Positions 8,640 to 18,940 of a stretch of DNA of 64,000 nucleotides are shown here, piece after piece; positions within the stretch are counted from its first letter, which is position 1, and each line of letters starts with the position of its first letter. A program made the translations under genes and the position numbers. Location: the NCBI GenBank assembly GCA_009649675.1, contig WJPL01000001.1, positions 2,375,467 to 2,439,466 of the forward strand, in the 5' to 3' direction. The notes under the pieces were generated by a model. It made no database searches, was not told the origin of the DNA, and worked only from the letters and a program-made list of their open reading frames with translations. This DNA comes from Alphaproteobacteria bacterium HT1-32. GTDB lineage: Bacteria; Pseudomonadota; Alphaproteobacteria; Rhodospirillales; HT1-32.

Positions 8640-11600
8640 ATGCCAAAACGTACCGATATTCAATCTATTCTCATCATTGGCGCCGGACCGATCATTATTG
8701 GTCAGGCGTGCGAGTTCGATTATTCCGGCGCACAAGCCTGCAAGGCGCTTCGGGAAGAGGGTTACCGGGTTATCCTGGTGAACTCGAATCCTGCGACGAT
8801 CATGACTGATCCGGGCCTTGCCGACCGCACCTATGTCGAACCGATCACTCCCGAAATCCTGACCAAGATCATCGAGGCAGAACGCCCGGATGCCTTGCTG
8901 CCGACAATGGGCGGGCAAACCGCGCTGAATGCGGCGCTGGCTCTGGCTGATCTCGGCGTACTGGAAAAGTACAATGTCGAGCTGATCGGCGCGCGTCGGG
9001 AAGCCATCGAGATGGCGGAAGACCGCGAGAAGTTCCGCGAAGCGATGGAACGGATTGGTCTGGAAAGCCCTCGGGGACGCCTGTGCAAATCGATGGCGGA
9101 AGCCATGGAGGCCCTCGAAGATACGGGTCTTCCGGCTATTATCCGGCCCAGTTTCACGCTTGGTGGAACCGGTGGCGGCATTGCCTATAACCGCGAAGAG
9201 TTCGAGAAGATCGTTCGTGGTGGTCTCGATGCCTCACCGGTGACAGAAGTGCTGGTCGAAGAAAGCGTCATCGGCTGGAAAGAGTTCGAGATGGAGGTCG
9301 TGCGCGACAGCGCCGACAACTGCATCATCATCTGTTCCATCGAAAACGTCGACCCGATGGGCATTCATACCGGCGATTCGATCACGGTTGCGCCTGCGCT
9401 GACTCTGACCGACAAAGAATATCAGATCATGCGCAATGCCTCGATTGCAGTGCTGCGCGAGATCGGTGTGGATACCGGTGGCTCGAATGTGCAGTTCGCC
9501 GTCGATCCCCGGACGGGCCGCCTGATTATCATCGAAATGAATCCGCGGGTTTCCCGCTCCAGCGCGCTGGCTTCCAAGGCGACGGGTTTCCCGATTGCCA
9601 AGGTCGCGGCCAAACTGGCGGTTGGCTATACGCTGGATGAACTCGATAACGATATCACCGGTGTGACCCCGGCAAGTTTCGAGCCGACGATTGATTACGT
9701 CGTCACCAAGATCCCGCGTTTCACCTTCGAGAAATTTCCCGGTGCGGATGCGCTGCTGACCACATCGATGAAGTCGGTCGGTGAAGCGATGTCGATCGGG
9801 CGGACTTTCGCAGAAAGCCTTCAGAAGGGGCTGCGGTCGCTTGAAACCGATCTGACGGGTCTGGATGAGATCATCATTCCGGATGCCGAAACCGATCCCA
9901 ATGCGGTTCGCGCCGCCTTGTCGACCCCGCGTCCCGACCGGCTGCTGGTTATTGCCCAGGCCGTCCGTCATGGCATGACGGTTGATGAAATAGCTGCGGC
10001 CTGCCTGTTCGAGCCCTGGTTCATTCGCCAGATTGCCGATCTGGTTGCGGTCGAGGAAGACGTGCGTGCAAACGGTCTGCCTTCCGACGCGCCAACGATG
10101 CTGTGGCTGAAAAGTCAGGGCTTCTCTGACGAGCGGCTGGCAACACTGGCCGGTGTTTCGGTCAAGCAGGTGCGCAATCGTCGCCGGCTGCTGGATGTGC
10201 ACCCGGTCTATAAACGGATCGATACCTGTGCCGCAGAATTTGCGTCACAGACGCCGTATATGTATTCGACCTACGAAGGCGATGGCTTCGATCCGGCAGA
10301 AGATGAATCGGAACCGACAGATCGCGAAAAGATCATCATCCTTGGTGGTGGCCCGAATCGCATCGGTCAGGGTATCGAGTTTGATTATTGCTGTGTTCAT
10401 GCGGTCTATGCGTTGCAGGAAGCGGGTTACGAGACCATCATGGTCAACTGTAACCCGGAAACGGTTTCAACCGATTACGACACGGCTGACCGGCTGTATT
10501 TTGAGCCACTGACGGATGAAGATGTCATTGAACTGGTCCGCAAGGAACAGTCCCGTGGCGAGGTCAAGGGACTGATCGTTCAGTTCGGCGGCCAGACACC
10601 GCTGAAGCTGGCCCGTGATCTGGAGAAGGCGGATATCCCCATTCTGGGTACGACGCCGGACACCATTGATCTGGCCGAAGATCGCGAGCGGTTTCAGCAG
10701 CTGTTGCAGAAACTGCGTCTGCGTCAGCCGCATAACGGTCTCGCGGTCAGCATTGAGGAAGCGGTTGTTGTGGCCAGCGATGTTGGCTACCCCGTGGTCA
10801 TCCGGCCTTCTTATGTACTGGGTGGACGGGCGATGGAAATCGTCCATGACGAGACCGCATTGCGCCGCTACATGAAATCGGCTGTGAATGTCTCCGGCAA
10901 GTCGCCGATCCTGATCGACAGTTTCCTGCAGGATGCCATCGAAATTGATGTCGATGCGCTCTGTGATGGTGAGCAGGTGCATGTTGCGGGTATCATGCAG
11001 CATATTGAGGAAGCCGGGATTCATTCCGGTGACAGTGCCTGTTCCCTGCCACCCTATTCACTGGATGACGAGCTTCTGGCCGAAATTCGCAAACAGACAG
11101 AGGCGCTGGCCTTTGGTCTGGGTGTAATTGGTCTGATGAACGTGCAGTTCGCGGTCAAGGGCCGGGATATCTATATTCTGGAAGTCAATCCGCGCGCCAG
11201 CCGCACGGTTCCTTTTGTTGCCAAGGCAACGGGTGTGCCGATTGCGAAGCTTGCGGCCCGGGTGATGGCCGGCGAAAAACTGGCGACGTTTACTTTGCCG
11301 ACCAAAGGCCCGAGTCATATGGCGGTCAAGGAAGCGGTGTTCCCGTTCAAACGCTTCCCCGGAGTCGACATCATTCTGGGTCCGGAAATGAAATCCACCG
11401 GCGAAGTGATGGGTATCGACGAAGATTTTGGTCATGCCTTCCTGAAAAGCCAGATTGGTGCGGGCATGAGCCTGCCGGACAAGGGGACTGTCTTCGTCTC
11501 GGTCAAGGACCGGGACAAGGCACCGATGGCAGAGCTGTGCAAGCGGCTGGTCGATATGGGCTTTGGCCTGATGGCGACCAGTGGCACGGCGACCTATCTG

Positions 11601-11885
11601 ACAGAGCAGGGCCTGCCGGTGAAGAAGGTCAACAAAGTACTTGAGGGCCGGCCGCATTGCGTCGACGAGTTGCTGTCCGGCAAGATCCAGCTGGTCATCA
11701 ATACGACCGAGGGTGCACAGGCAATTGCCGACAGTCGTTCGATCCGTGAAACGGCGCTGATTCACAACGTTCCGCACTATACGACGGTGGCGGGCGCCAG
11801 TGCAGCGGTCGAGGCAATTACGGCATTGCAGGGTGGTAACCTTGCAGTGAAACCCCTCCAGGACTATTTTACCGTTTCATTCTGA
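8640..11885 (+). CDS. carB: Carbamoyl-phosphate synthase, large subunit
   Basis: Makes carbamoyl phosphate from bicarbonate, ammonia delivered by CarA and two ATP. The 1081-residue protein shows the two homologous ATP-grasp halves: glycine loops [17 protein letters not shown] near residue 13 and [17 protein letters not shown] near 567, with an oligomerisation domain between them. The C-terminal MGS-like allosteric domain starts at about 945. Length and motifs are complete. It starts with ATG at 8640. The gene is separated from carA by the RND export module and TetR, so the two subunits are probably transcribed independently. Confidence 0.98.
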   Translation: MPKRTDIQSILIIGAGPIIIGQACEFDYSGAQACKALREEGYRVILVNSNPATIMTDPGLADRTYVEPITPEILTKIIEAERPDALLPTMGGQTALNAALALADLGVLEKYNVELIGARREAIEMAEDREKFREAMERIGLESPRGRLCKSMAEAMEALEDTGLPAIIRPSFTLGGTGGGIAYNREEFEKIVRGGLDASPVTEVLVEESVIGWKEFEMEVVRDSADNCIIICSIENVDPMGIHTGDSITVAPALTLTDKEYQIMRNASIAVLREIGVDTGGSNVQFAVDPRTGRLIIIEMNPRVSRSSALASKATGFPIAKVAAKLAVGYTLDELDNDITGVTPASFEPTIDYVVTKIPRFTFEKFPGADALLTTSMKSVGEAMSIGRTFAESLQKGLRSLETDLTGLDEIIIPDAETDPNAVRAALSTPRPDRLLVIAQAVRHGMTVDEIAAACLFEPWFIRQIADLVAVEEDVRANGLPSDAPTMLWLKSQGFSDERLATLAGVSVKQVRNRRRLLDVHPVYKRIDTCAAEFASQTPYMYSTYEGDGFDPAEDESEPTDREKIIILGGGPNRIGQGIEFDYCCVHAVYALQEAGYETIMVNCNPETVSTDYDTADRLYFEPLTDEDVIELVRKEQSRGEVKGLIVQFGGQTPLKLARDLEKADIPILGTTPDTIDLAEDRERFQQLLQKLRLRQPHNGLAVSIEEAVVVASDVGYPVVIRPSYVLGGRAMEIVHDETALRRYMKSAVNVSGKSPILIDSFLQDAIEIDVDALCDGEQVHVAGIMQHIEEAGIHSGDSACSLPPYSLDDELLAEIRKQTEALAFGLGVIGLMNVQFAVKGRDIYILEVNPRASRTVPFVAKATGVPIAKLAARVMAGEKLATFTLPTKGPSHMAVKEAVFPFKRFPGVDIILGPEMKSTGEVMGIDEDFGHAFLKSQIGAGMSLPDKGTVFVSVKDRDKAPMAELCKRLVDMGFGLMATSGTATYLTEQGLPVKKVNKVLEGRPHCVDELLSGKIQLVINTTEGAQAIADSRSIRETALIHNVPHYTTVAGASAAVEAITALQGGNLAVKPLQDYFTVSF

Positions 11886-11966
11886 TTTTAACTTCGCCCG
11901 AATAGCGGTTGAAAAATCGCGGCGGGCGTCGTTTCATTTTACGGTCACGAAAAACGGAAAGACGCG

Positions 11967-12440
11967 ATGGATAAGTATCCAATGACCGCGGACGGGCTTA
12001 AACGCCTGGAAGATGAACTGCGGACTCTGAAGATTGATGAACGCCCGGCGGTCATCCGGGCAATTGCAACAGCGCGCGAGCATGGCGATCTCTCTGAGAA
12101 CGCCGAGTATCATGCTGCGCGTGAACGACAGAGCTTTATTGAAGGCCGTGTTGCCGAACTTGAATCGCTGATTTCCTATGCGGAGGTCATTGATCCGTCG
12201 AAGCTGTCCGGCAACACCGTCAAATTCGGTGCGACGGTCGAGCTGTATGACGAAGACGCTGATGAGGATGTCACCTATCAGATTGTCGGCAGTCATGAAG
12301 CGGATATCGCGGAAGGGCGTCTGTCCATCACGTCACCGCTGGCCCGCGGTCTGATTGGCCGCGAAGTTGGCGACAGTGTCGAGGTGAGTGCACCCGGTGG
12401 CGCCAAGTCCTACGAGATCAGCAAGATCAAATACGTCTGA
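11967..12440 (+). CDS. greA: Transcription elongation factor GreA
   Basis: Rescues backtracked RNA polymerase by stimulating cleavage of the transcript 3' end. The 157-residue product has the N-terminal coiled coil with the acidic tip in [14 protein letters not shown] (about residues 41-54) and the C-terminal FKBP-like domain ([13 protein letters not shown]..., SPLARGLIG). It lies 81 bp downstream of carB on the same strand, an order often seen in alphaproteobacteria. GGAAAGACGCG precedes the ATG. Confidence 0.97.
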   Translation: MDKYPMTADGLKRLEDELRTLKIDERPAVIRAIATAREHGDLSENAEYHAARERQSFIEGRVAELESLISYAEVIDPSKLSGNTVKFGATVELYDEDADEDVTYQIVGSHEADIAEGRLSITSPLARGLIGREVGDSVEVSAPGGAKSYEISKIKYV

Positions 12441-12451
12441 TTTTGTCCCTG

Positions 12452-12472
12452 CCGGCGGGCTGGTCCCGCCGG
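12452..12472 (+). terminator. GC-rich hairpin after greA
   Basis: CCGGCGGG (12452-12459) pairs perfectly with CCCGCCGG (12465-12472) across a 5-base loop. No run of T follows, so termination may be partial; it could instead stabilise the 3' end. Confidence 0.5.
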
Positions 12473-12508
12473 TAAGGTCAAACAGGGTAACGCCGAGGGA
12501 GGTCCGTT

Positions 12509-13477
12509 GTGACCAGCGCCAGAGATGACGACCCGGACAGACAAACACCCGTCGAAGCTGCTCTTGAGGCACTGACGCCGGACCCGGAAACCGGTGTTCT
12601 GATGCCGCAGTCACAGCCGCAATCGCCACACCGGACGCGGGCGAAACCGGATGCTGATACCATTCGCCATGCCTTCGAATCGGGTGAATATCCCTATGCC
12701 GGACGCATGGGCCGCAAGGCCTACGAGAAGCAAAAGACCAAACTGCAGGTTGAACTGCTGAAGGTTCAGCGCTGGGCGCAGGATACCTCGCAGCGCATTG
12801 TTGTGCTGTTTGAGGGCCGTGATGCGGCAGGCAAGGGCGGGGCGATCAAGCGTTTCATGGAGCATATGAACCCTCGATATGCCCGTGTTGTCGCCCTGAC
12901 GAAGCCGTCAGAGGAAGAACGCACCCAGTGGTATTTCCAGCGTTATGTCCAGCATCTGCCGCATGCCGGTGAAATGGTGCTGTTTGACCGGTCCTGGTAC
13001 AATCGTGCCGGGGTTGAACGGGTGATGGGTTTCTGTTCGCCGTCGGAATATCTCGAATTCATGCGGCAATGTCCGCAGTTTGAACAGATGCTGGTGCGGT
13101 CCGGAATCATCCTCTTCAAGTTCTGGTTTTCGGTCACGCAGGATGAGCAGCTCAAGCGTTTCAAAGCCCGTGAAACCGACCCGCTGAAGACCTGGAAGCT
13201 GTCACCGATTGATCTGGCGTCACTGGACAAATGGCAGGAATATACCGAGGCTAAGGAAGCGATGTTCTTCCATACCGACACCGCCGATGCGCCCTGGACT
13301 GTGGTGAAATCGGACGACAAGAAGCGCGCCCGGCTGAACTGCATGCGCCACTTCCTGCATGAACTGCCCTATCACGGCAAAGACCATTCGGTCCTCGGCC
13401 ATGTCGATCCCCTGATTGTCGGGCCAAGTGCCCATGTGATCAGTGGAAACGGCGGGATTCCCGGCGGGGGCGACTGA
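12509..13477 (+). CDS. ppk2: Polyphosphate kinase 2
   Basis: Transfers phosphate between polyphosphate and nucleoside diphosphates; class I PPK2 enzymes mostly make ATP/GTP. Of 322 residues, the first 55 are a Pro/Asp-rich, probably disordered extension. The P-loop-like kinase fold follows: Walker A FEGRDAAGKGG (101-111), Walker B/lid VLFDRSWYNRAGVE (about 157-170) and the conserved SPIDLASLDKW. Translation starts at GTG 12509, supported by the strong site GAGGGAGG 7 bases upstream. The gene is single and downstream of the greA hairpin. Confidence 0.93.
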   Translation: MTSARDDDPDRQTPVEAALEALTPDPETGVLMPQSQPQSPHRTRAKPDADTIRHAFESGEYPYAGRMGRKAYEKQKTKLQVELLKVQRWAQDTSQRIVVLFEGRDAAGKGGAIKRFMEHMNPRYARVVALTKPSEEERTQWYFQRYVQHLPHAGEMVLFDRSWYNRAGVERVMGFCSPSEYLEFMRQCPQFEQMLVRSGIILFKFWFSVTQDEQLKRFKARETDPLKTWKLSPIDLASLDKWQEYTEAKEAMFFHTDTADAPWTVVKSDDKKRARLNCMRHFLHELPYHGKDHSVLGHVDPLIVGPSAHVISGNGGIPGGGD

Positions 13478-13640
13478 TTTTTCTGTCGTTTTGGATGAGT
13501 GCGCACCGGGCTGTTGACCTGGTATCCTCAAAGTACTGCGACAGACTGTACTTCTGTCTCACAGGGCCATAACGTTTCCTTGATTTGCTGTCATCATGCA
13601 CCCCACGTACATAGGTAAGTGGAAAAAGCAGGAGCAGGGT

Positions 13641-14630
13641 ATGCTGATCAAGAAACGTAAAAGCTGGGAAATGCCGGAAAGTCAGGCAACGTCGGAAAGT
13701 CTGTTTCACGACCGCCGCCGACTGGTGAAAACCATCGCGACCGGGCCGATACTGGCATCTGGTGCTGCGGCCCTGCTGGCCGGTTGTGACTCAGGTGAGG
13801 CCGTGGCCACCGAGATTGAGGTTGATCCGACGGCTGATATGTATCCGGTTCAGCGTAATCTGGCCTACCGGCTGGATCGCGAGATCACCGAGGAAAAGCT
13901 CGCGACCACCTATAACAATTTCTATGAGTTCGGCACCTCGAAAAACATCTGGGTGCAGGCACAGGCGCTGCCGCTTCGCCCTTGGGAAATTACCATCGAC
14001 GGAATGGTCGACAAGGAAATGACCCTGGGCTTTGACGACCTGATCAAGAAGGTGCAGCTGGAAGAGCGACTCTATCGCCATCGCTGCGTTGAGGCCTGGT
14101 CGATGGCGGTGCCCTGGTCAGGTTTCACCATGAAGCAGCTTGTTGCGCTGGCCAGTCCGAAATCCGGGGCGAAATACGTCAAGATGACGACTTTTCAGGA
14201 TCCGAAAGTTGCCCCCGGTCAGAACTATTTCTTCCAGCCCTGGCCCTATGTGGAAGGCCTGACCATTGAAGAAGCGCAGAACGATCTGACCTTCATCGCG
14301 ACCGGTCTGTACGGCAAGGCGATCCCGAAGCAGAACGGTGCGCCACTGCGACTGGTGACGCCCTGGAAATATGGCTTCAAGAGCATCAAGTCGATTGTGC
14401 GTTTTACCTTTACCGATGTGCAGCCGGTCTCATTCTGGGAGACCCTGCAGGACAAGGAATATGGCTTCTACGCCAATGTGAATCCGAAAGTCAGCCATCC
14501 GCGATGGAGCCAGGCAACCGAACAGGTGCTGGGTCAGGACGGTCGGGTGCCGACGAAGCTGTATAACGGCTATACGGAGCAGGTCGCCCATATGTATCCG
14601 TCAACCGAGGACCGGAAGTACTTCTACTGA
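13641..14630 (+). CDS. msrP: Protein-methionine-sulfoxide reductase catalytic subunit (molybdopterin)
   Basis: Periplasmic repair enzyme that reduces oxidised methionine in proteins. The 329-residue product has a twin-arginine signal (HDRRRLVKTIA, then a hydrophobic stretch ending LLAGCDSG) and the sulfite-oxidase-type molybdopterin fold. The likely molybdenum ligand is Cys149 in RHRCVEAWSM. The ATG at 13641 is chosen because GGAGCAGGG precedes it and the Tat motif then falls near residue 28. The usual membrane haem partner MsrQ is not next to it: the following gene is convergent and unrelated. Confidence 0.94.
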   Translation: MLIKKRKSWEMPESQATSESLFHDRRRLVKTIATGPILASGAAALLAGCDSGEAVATEIEVDPTADMYPVQRNLAYRLDREITEEKLATTYNNFYEFGTSKNIWVQAQALPLRPWEITIDGMVDKEMTLGFDDLIKKVQLEERLYRHRCVEAWSMAVPWSGFTMKQLVALASPKSGAKYVKMTTFQDPKVAPGQNYFFQPWPYVEGLTIEEAQNDLTFIATGLYGKAIPKQNGAPLRLVTPWKYGFKSIKSIVRFTFTDVQPVSFWETLQDKEYGFYANVNPKVSHPRWSQATEQVLGQDGRVPTKLYNGYTEQVAHMYPSTEDRKYFY

Positions 14631-14646
14631 TCTGAGTGGTACGTAA

Positions 14647-15048
14647 TCAGTCAGAGACGCCGCTGTCGGCCCGCAGACGGTCGATGGCGCGTCGTTCCTT
14701 CTTGGTCGGTCGCCCGGCCCCGGCGTCACGTACCGGCACCAGCGGTGTTTCCGGTGAGCGGGCTACACGCAGTTCGGGCGGGTCAAGATCGTGATACAGC
14801 AACTGTGCCTCCGGTGCCGGACCGCGCCGCTCACCGAGTTTCTCGACACGGATAATACGGATATGGTTGCCGAGCGGGAAGGTCAGTACATGGCCGGGCC
14901 GGATCATGAAATGGGCTTTTGAGACGGTTGCGCCATCAATTCGCAGATGACCGGCCGAGACAAATTTTGCGGCCAGCGTGCGGCTTTTGAAAAAGCGGGC
15001 ATGCCAGAGCCACTTGTCGATACGCAGCGTGTCTTCCGTCTCGTTCAT
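14647..15048 (-). CDS. S4-domain RNA-binding protein, Hsp15 family
   Basis: A 133-residue protein with an N-terminal S4 domain (LRIDKWLWHARFFKSRTLA, about 8-60) and a basic C-terminal tail (RPTKKERRAIDRLR). Hsp15 homologues bind stalled 50S subunits that carry nascent peptidyl-tRNA after heat stress. Its start overlaps the last 4 bases of the helicase gene, so the two RNA-related genes form one translationally coupled unit. It is convergent with msrP, with only 16 bp between. Confidence 0.9.
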   Translation of the reverse strand: MNETEDTLRIDKWLWHARFFKSRTLAAKFVSAGHLRIDGATVSKAHFMIRPGHVLTFPLGNHIRIIRVEKLGERRGPAPEAQLLYHDLDPPELRVARSPETPLVPVRDAGAGRPTKKERRAIDRLRADSGVSD

Positions 15049-17576
15049 TTACCGACAACTCCCTGAAGTATGGCAAAGGGTGAAGATGAAACAGCGGGCG
15101 ATTTTTGTTGGGGTCCGGCTGGCCGGTGGCGCTTTGGTTTTCGTTGCTTGCCAAGGGCGCGTGGCGTTGCCGTGAAGACAATACCTTCCTTTGTCGTCCG
15201 GGGGCGAAAACCGATGGATTTCAGGATCGAGACGACAGCGTCGAGACTTCCGCCCGCCAGTGAGGCCATCTCGGCATTGGCCGTGAAAGGGCCTTTCCAG
15301 CTGAGTTTTCGGGCGATGGCGGCAATCCGCTCCAGCATATCGACGCGCAGGGCAAAGCCATGGGCCTCGTGGCGTATGGTGGCGAAGCCGAGGGCATACC
15401 AGTAATCCCGTCTCCCAAGGTCCGACAGATCGAACGAGACCCGCCCTTCCGGTGGCAGCAGGGCCGGTCCTTCATCGTGGAAACAGCGCCAGAGCGCCGC
15501 ACGGGCGGCAATAGCGGCAGGCTTCAGCAAGGCCGGCATGTAGATGGTTTCCAGCCCGAACCGCACGCCGAGACGTGCCAGGCCTTTCCTGTCATGGTCT
15601 GAAATATCTTTTCTGAGATCACTGACCGCACGGGTCGGCAGAGTGCCGAGAGCCTCGCTGAGCTGATAGGCAAGCCCGCGTGCAGTGCCTTTGAGATCAG
15701 GGTCACGGAGTTTCAGCAATGACGCCAGATGCCGGGTCAGGTAGTCATTCAGCCATTCCCGCAGATGCCGGGTCACCTGTTCCCGGTCACCGGCTTCAAA
15801 CAGATCACTGTCATAGACCATGACATCCGGGGCCAGCAGGTCGCTGCTGCGTGTCAGCCGGCCGATGCTGTCATCGCCCCACAGGATGGTGCCGTCATCC
15901 GACAGGGAATAACGGTTACTGTCAGTCTGTCCCATGGCGGTGATGCGGCGGCGGATTTCAAGCCGGAGCGCACGTCGCGCCGCATTTGCGACAGTTCGTT
16001 TGCCGCCCAGTGTCTCAGCCTCGTCAGCACGGAACCGGAAACCGTCCAGCTGGCCGATATGATGCCCTTCCACAGTTACGGCACCATCACGGGAGACAGC
16101 AGCCAGCAGCGGGATGTTTTCGTCGTCATTCAGGCGTTTCACCAGATGGGCAGTCCGCTTGTCGACAAACCGCTGGGTCAGGCGGTCATGCAGGGCGTCG
16201 GAAAGCTTGTCTTCCACGGCCCGGGACCGTTCGCGCCAGACTTCTGCATCTTTCAGCCAGTCACTGCGATAGGCGACATAGGTCCATGTCCGGATACCGG
16301 CAATGCGGCCCATCAGGGTAGATATATCGCCATCGTCACGGTCCAGCCGGTCAATTTGCGTTGCCATCCAGTCTTCGGGCACGACACGGTCGCCATCGGC
16401 CAGCCAGTTGAACATGCGGGCCAGCATCCGGCTATGCGCCTCGCCCATGACTTTCCGGAAGTCAGGTATCTGGCAGACATCCCAGAGCAGGCGGACAATT
16501 TCGGGATCGTTCGCCATTTTCCGGATATCCGGATCCCGGGCGAGAATCTGCAGCGCGATGACATCATCACCATCCGGGGACCGTTGCAGCTCGCGACGGG
16601 GCGGCGGGGCTGTCAGGCTGGACAGCAGGCTGTCTGCATTGCGGAAATCAAGGTCGGTATTGCGCCAGTAAAGGCGGCGTTCCGGATCGAATTCATGGCT
16701 TTCTATCCGATCAACCAGGTCCGCATCTATCGGCGGGCAGTCACCGGTGACACCGAAAGTACCGTCATTCATGCTGCGTCCGGCCCGTCCGGCGATCTGC
16801 GCCAGTTCCGGCGCGGCAAGATAACGGCGGCGGCGGCCATCGAACTTTGCCAGACTGGCAAAGGCAACATGGTCGATTGCCATGTTGAGGCCCATGCCGA
16901 TAGCGTCCGTGGCGACAAGATAGTCGACCTCGCCCGCCTGAAACATGGCGACCTGCGCATTGCGGGTTCGCGGGCTGAGGGCGCCCATGACAATAGCCGC
17001 GCCACCCCGCTGGCGGCGGATCAGTTCGGCGATGGCATAGACATCGTCAATGCCGAAGGCAACGACGGCACATCGGGCCGGAAGGCGGGAGATTTTCTTT
17101 GATCCGGCATAGCTGAGTGTCGACAGTCGGTTACGGGTCTCGAAGACCGCATCCGGTGCCAGCCGCCGGATCATCGGGCGTATCGTCTCGGCACCGAGGA
17201 ACATGGTTTCCCGTGTTCCGCGGGCATGCATCAGCCGGTCTGTGAAGATATGCCCGCGCTCGCGGTCTGCACAAAGCTGGATTTCATCAATGGCGAGGAA
17301 GTCCAGTGGCAGATCGACAGGCATGGATTCGACCGTGCAGACATACCAGCGCGGTCGTTTCGGGATGATTTTCTCTTCACCGGTAATCAGGGCTACCTGC
17401 CCGGGGCCGCGAAGCTTGCAGATCCGGTCATAGTTTTCGCGAGCCAGAAGGCGAAGCGGAAATCCGATGACTCCGGTCGCGTGTCCAAGCATCCGCTCTA
17501 TGGCCAGATGTGTCTTGCCTGTGTTGGTCGGACCCAACACGGCGGTCACTACCGGGTTCTCACCGTTCATGTTCAA
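15045..17576 (-). CDS. Suv3-type DExH RNA helicase
   Basis: An 843-residue superfamily 2 helicase. Walker A is GPTNTGKT (15-22), and motif II is DEIQ (97-100) rather than DEAD/DEAH. Motif VI is QIAGRAGRS. This set is that of the Suv3 helicases, which act in RNA turnover in mitochondria and are common in alphaproteobacteria. The C-terminal third, ending in a basic tail (KQRKPKRHRP), is not a domain I recognise with certainty. It is the first gene of a two-gene unit with the S4 protein, so RNA metabolism is the likely role. Confidence 0.88.
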   Translation of the reverse strand: MNMNGENPVVTAVLGPTNTGKTHLAIERMLGHATGVIGFPLRLLARENYDRICKLRGPGQVALITGEEKIIPKRPRWYVCTVESMPVDLPLDFLAIDEIQLCADRERGHIFTDRLMHARGTRETMFLGAETIRPMIRRLAPDAVFETRNRLSTLSYAGSKKISRLPARCAVVAFGIDDVYAIAELIRRQRGGAAIVMGALSPRTRNAQVAMFQAGEVDYLVATDAIGMGLNMAIDHVAFASLAKFDGRRRRYLAAPELAQIAGRAGRSMNDGTFGVTGDCPPIDADLVDRIESHEFDPERRLYWRNTDLDFRNADSLLSSLTAPPPRRELQRSPDGDDVIALQILARDPDIRKMANDPEIVRLLWDVCQIPDFRKVMGEAHSRMLARMFNWLADGDRVVPEDWMATQIDRLDRDDGDISTLMGRIAGIRTWTYVAYRSDWLKDAEVWRERSRAVEDKLSDALHDRLTQRFVDKRTAHLVKRLNDDENIPLLAAVSRDGAVTVEGHHIGQLDGFRFRADEAETLGGKRTVANAARRALRLEIRRRITAMGQTDSNRYSLSDDGTILWGDDSIGRLTRSSDLLAPDVMVYDSDLFEAGDREQVTRHLREWLNDYLTRHLASLLKLRDPDLKGTARGLAYQLSEALGTLPTRAVSDLRKDISDHDRKGLARLGVRFGLETIYMPALLKPAAIAARAALWRCFHDEGPALLPPEGRVSFDLSDLGRRDYWYALGFATIRHEAHGFALRVDMLERIAAIARKLSWKGPFTANAEMASLAGGSLDAVVSILKSIGFRPRTTKEGIVFTATPRALGKQRKPKRHRPAGPQQKSPAVSSSPFAILQGVVGK

Positions 17577-17731
17577 ACCCTTGCCGGTTTCAGTTCATCA
17601 TTCAACAATTTCGTGGCAATCGATTGATATACAAGGGCTGAGCGGTTGTGAAATCCTGTCAGCACAGCTGCATATCCCGCTGCTGCCCCTTATCGAGTCG
17701 GTTAAAGAATTCTGATCTTTCAAATATGATA

Positions 17732-17748
17732 TTGCGAGTCAGTTGCAA
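17732..17748. promoter_or_regulatory. Fur-family-like palindrome upstream of the iron ABC operon
   Basis: TTGCGAGTC (17732-17740) and AGTTGCAA (17741-17748) form an imperfect palindrome resembling alphaproteobacterial Fur-type sites of the general form TTGCGAATnATTCGCAA. It lies 52 bp before the ATG of the substrate-binding protein, where an iron-dependent repressor would block transcription. Assigned by eye. Confidence 0.42.
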
Positions 17749-17800
17749 TTTCAGTAATGATCTCCGTCCAGACCACTGACTTACATCCCGGAGATTACAA

Positions 17801-18931
17801 ATGAATGGATCAGGCGGCTTCTTCCGAAGCCTCACCCTTGCTGCAGGGGCAATGCTGCTCGCAGTGGCTGCTCAGGCCGCAGAAGTTACCGATGTCGCTG
17901 GCCGGACTGTTACGGTCAACACGCCGGTGAAACGGATCATCCTCGGTGAGGGGCGTCAGATTTACGCCATCGCACCGCTGGAGAAGGAAAACCCGTTCGA
18001 ACATGTGGTCGGCTGGAAAGACGACATGATCCTGTATGACCCGGATGCCTACCGGAAATATCTCGCAAAGTTTCCGGCACTTGCCGATATGGCAAATTTC
18101 GGGAGCCCCTATGCGGCTGATTTCAGTGTCGAGAAGGCGATTGCCGTCGATGCCGATCTGGTGATTCTGAACCTTGGCGAATACATGAAGGCTCAGGAAA
18201 CCGGCATCATTGAGAAGCTGGAGAAAGCCGGAATTCCCGTGGTCTTCATCGATTTCCGTCAGCGCCCGACGCAGAACACAGTCCCCAGCATTCAGCTTCT
18301 GGGCCGGTTGCTTGGAAAAGAAAAAGAAGCGCAGGCCTATAACGACTTCTATCTGAAACAGATGCGGCTGGTTTATACGCGGACAATCAACAAGCCGGAA
18401 GACAAGAAGCCGCTGGTCTTTGTTGAGCGTGCGGCAGGCTACAATCCGAACAAATGCTGCAGCACGTTCGGTTCCGCCAATCTCGGACGCCTGGTTGAAG
18501 AAGCCGGTGGCCGGAACTGGGGTTCCACCATGTTCACCGGATTCAGTGGCAACATCAATCCGGAGCAGCTGTTCATAACCGACCCGGACATCATCATCGG
18601 TACCGGCGCAAACTGGTCAGAAGCAGTGCCTGATACAACGGCTGTTCTGTTGGGTTATGAAGCGGATATGGCGATGGCGCAGGAGAGGATGAAGGCGCTG
18701 GCATCCCGTCCGGGCTGGGAAACCCTGAAAGCGGTGAAGGCAAAGCAGTTCTATTCGATGTATCACCAGTTTTATAACAACCCCTACCATTTTGTCGCCG
18801 TTCAGGCTTTTGCGAAATGGTTCTATCCGGAAGACTTCAAGGATATCGATCCGAACGCCACGATGACTGAACTGCATGACAGGTTCCTGCCGATCAGTAA
18901 CGAAGGCCTGTTCTGGGCAAAACTTCAGTAG
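17801..18931 (+). CDS. Iron/siderophore-type ABC transporter substrate-binding protein
   Basis: A 376-residue periplasmic protein with a Sec signal peptide (cleavage near AAQA at 23-26) followed by the FepB/BtuF-like opening EVTDVAGRTVTVNTPVKRII. The two-lobed fold has a long central helix (about 175-200) and a Cys pair (KCCSTFGSANLG). The family binds ferric siderophores, haem or cobalamin. The Fur-like site upstream favours iron, but the substrate cannot be read from sequence. It is first in a three-gene importer, and no TonB-dependent receptor lies nearby. Confidence 0.87.
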   Translation: MNGSGGFFRSLTLAAGAMLLAVAAQAAEVTDVAGRTVTVNTPVKRIILGEGRQIYAIAPLEKENPFEHVVGWKDDMILYDPDAYRKYLAKFPALADMANFGSPYAADFSVEKAIAVDADLVILNLGEYMKAQETGIIEKLEKAGIPVVFIDFRQRPTQNTVPSIQLLGRLLGKEKEAQAYNDFYLKQMRLVYTRTINKPEDKKPLVFVERAAGYNPNKCCSTFGSANLGRLVEEAGGRNWGSTMFTGFSGNINPEQLFITDPDIIIGTGANWSEAVPDTTAVLLGYEADMAMAQERMKALASRPGWETLKAVKAKQFYSMYHQFYNNPYHFVAVQAFAKWFYPEDFKDIDPNATMTELHDRFLPISNEGLFWAKLQ

Positions 18932-18940
18932 ACAGACTCT

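Noticed and set aside
15729..17102. Long open frame antisense to the Suv3-type helicase (457 codons)
   Set aside because: The opposite frame encodes a clear helicase with all motifs. The antisense frame has no recognisable domain, a Pro/Gln/His-rich composition typical of GC-rich shadows, and no ribosome site.
17577..17800. Cobalamin riboswitch before the ABC importer
   Set aside because: I do not see the conserved B12-box or the expected set of stems in this 224-bp region. A Fur-like palindrome explains it better.
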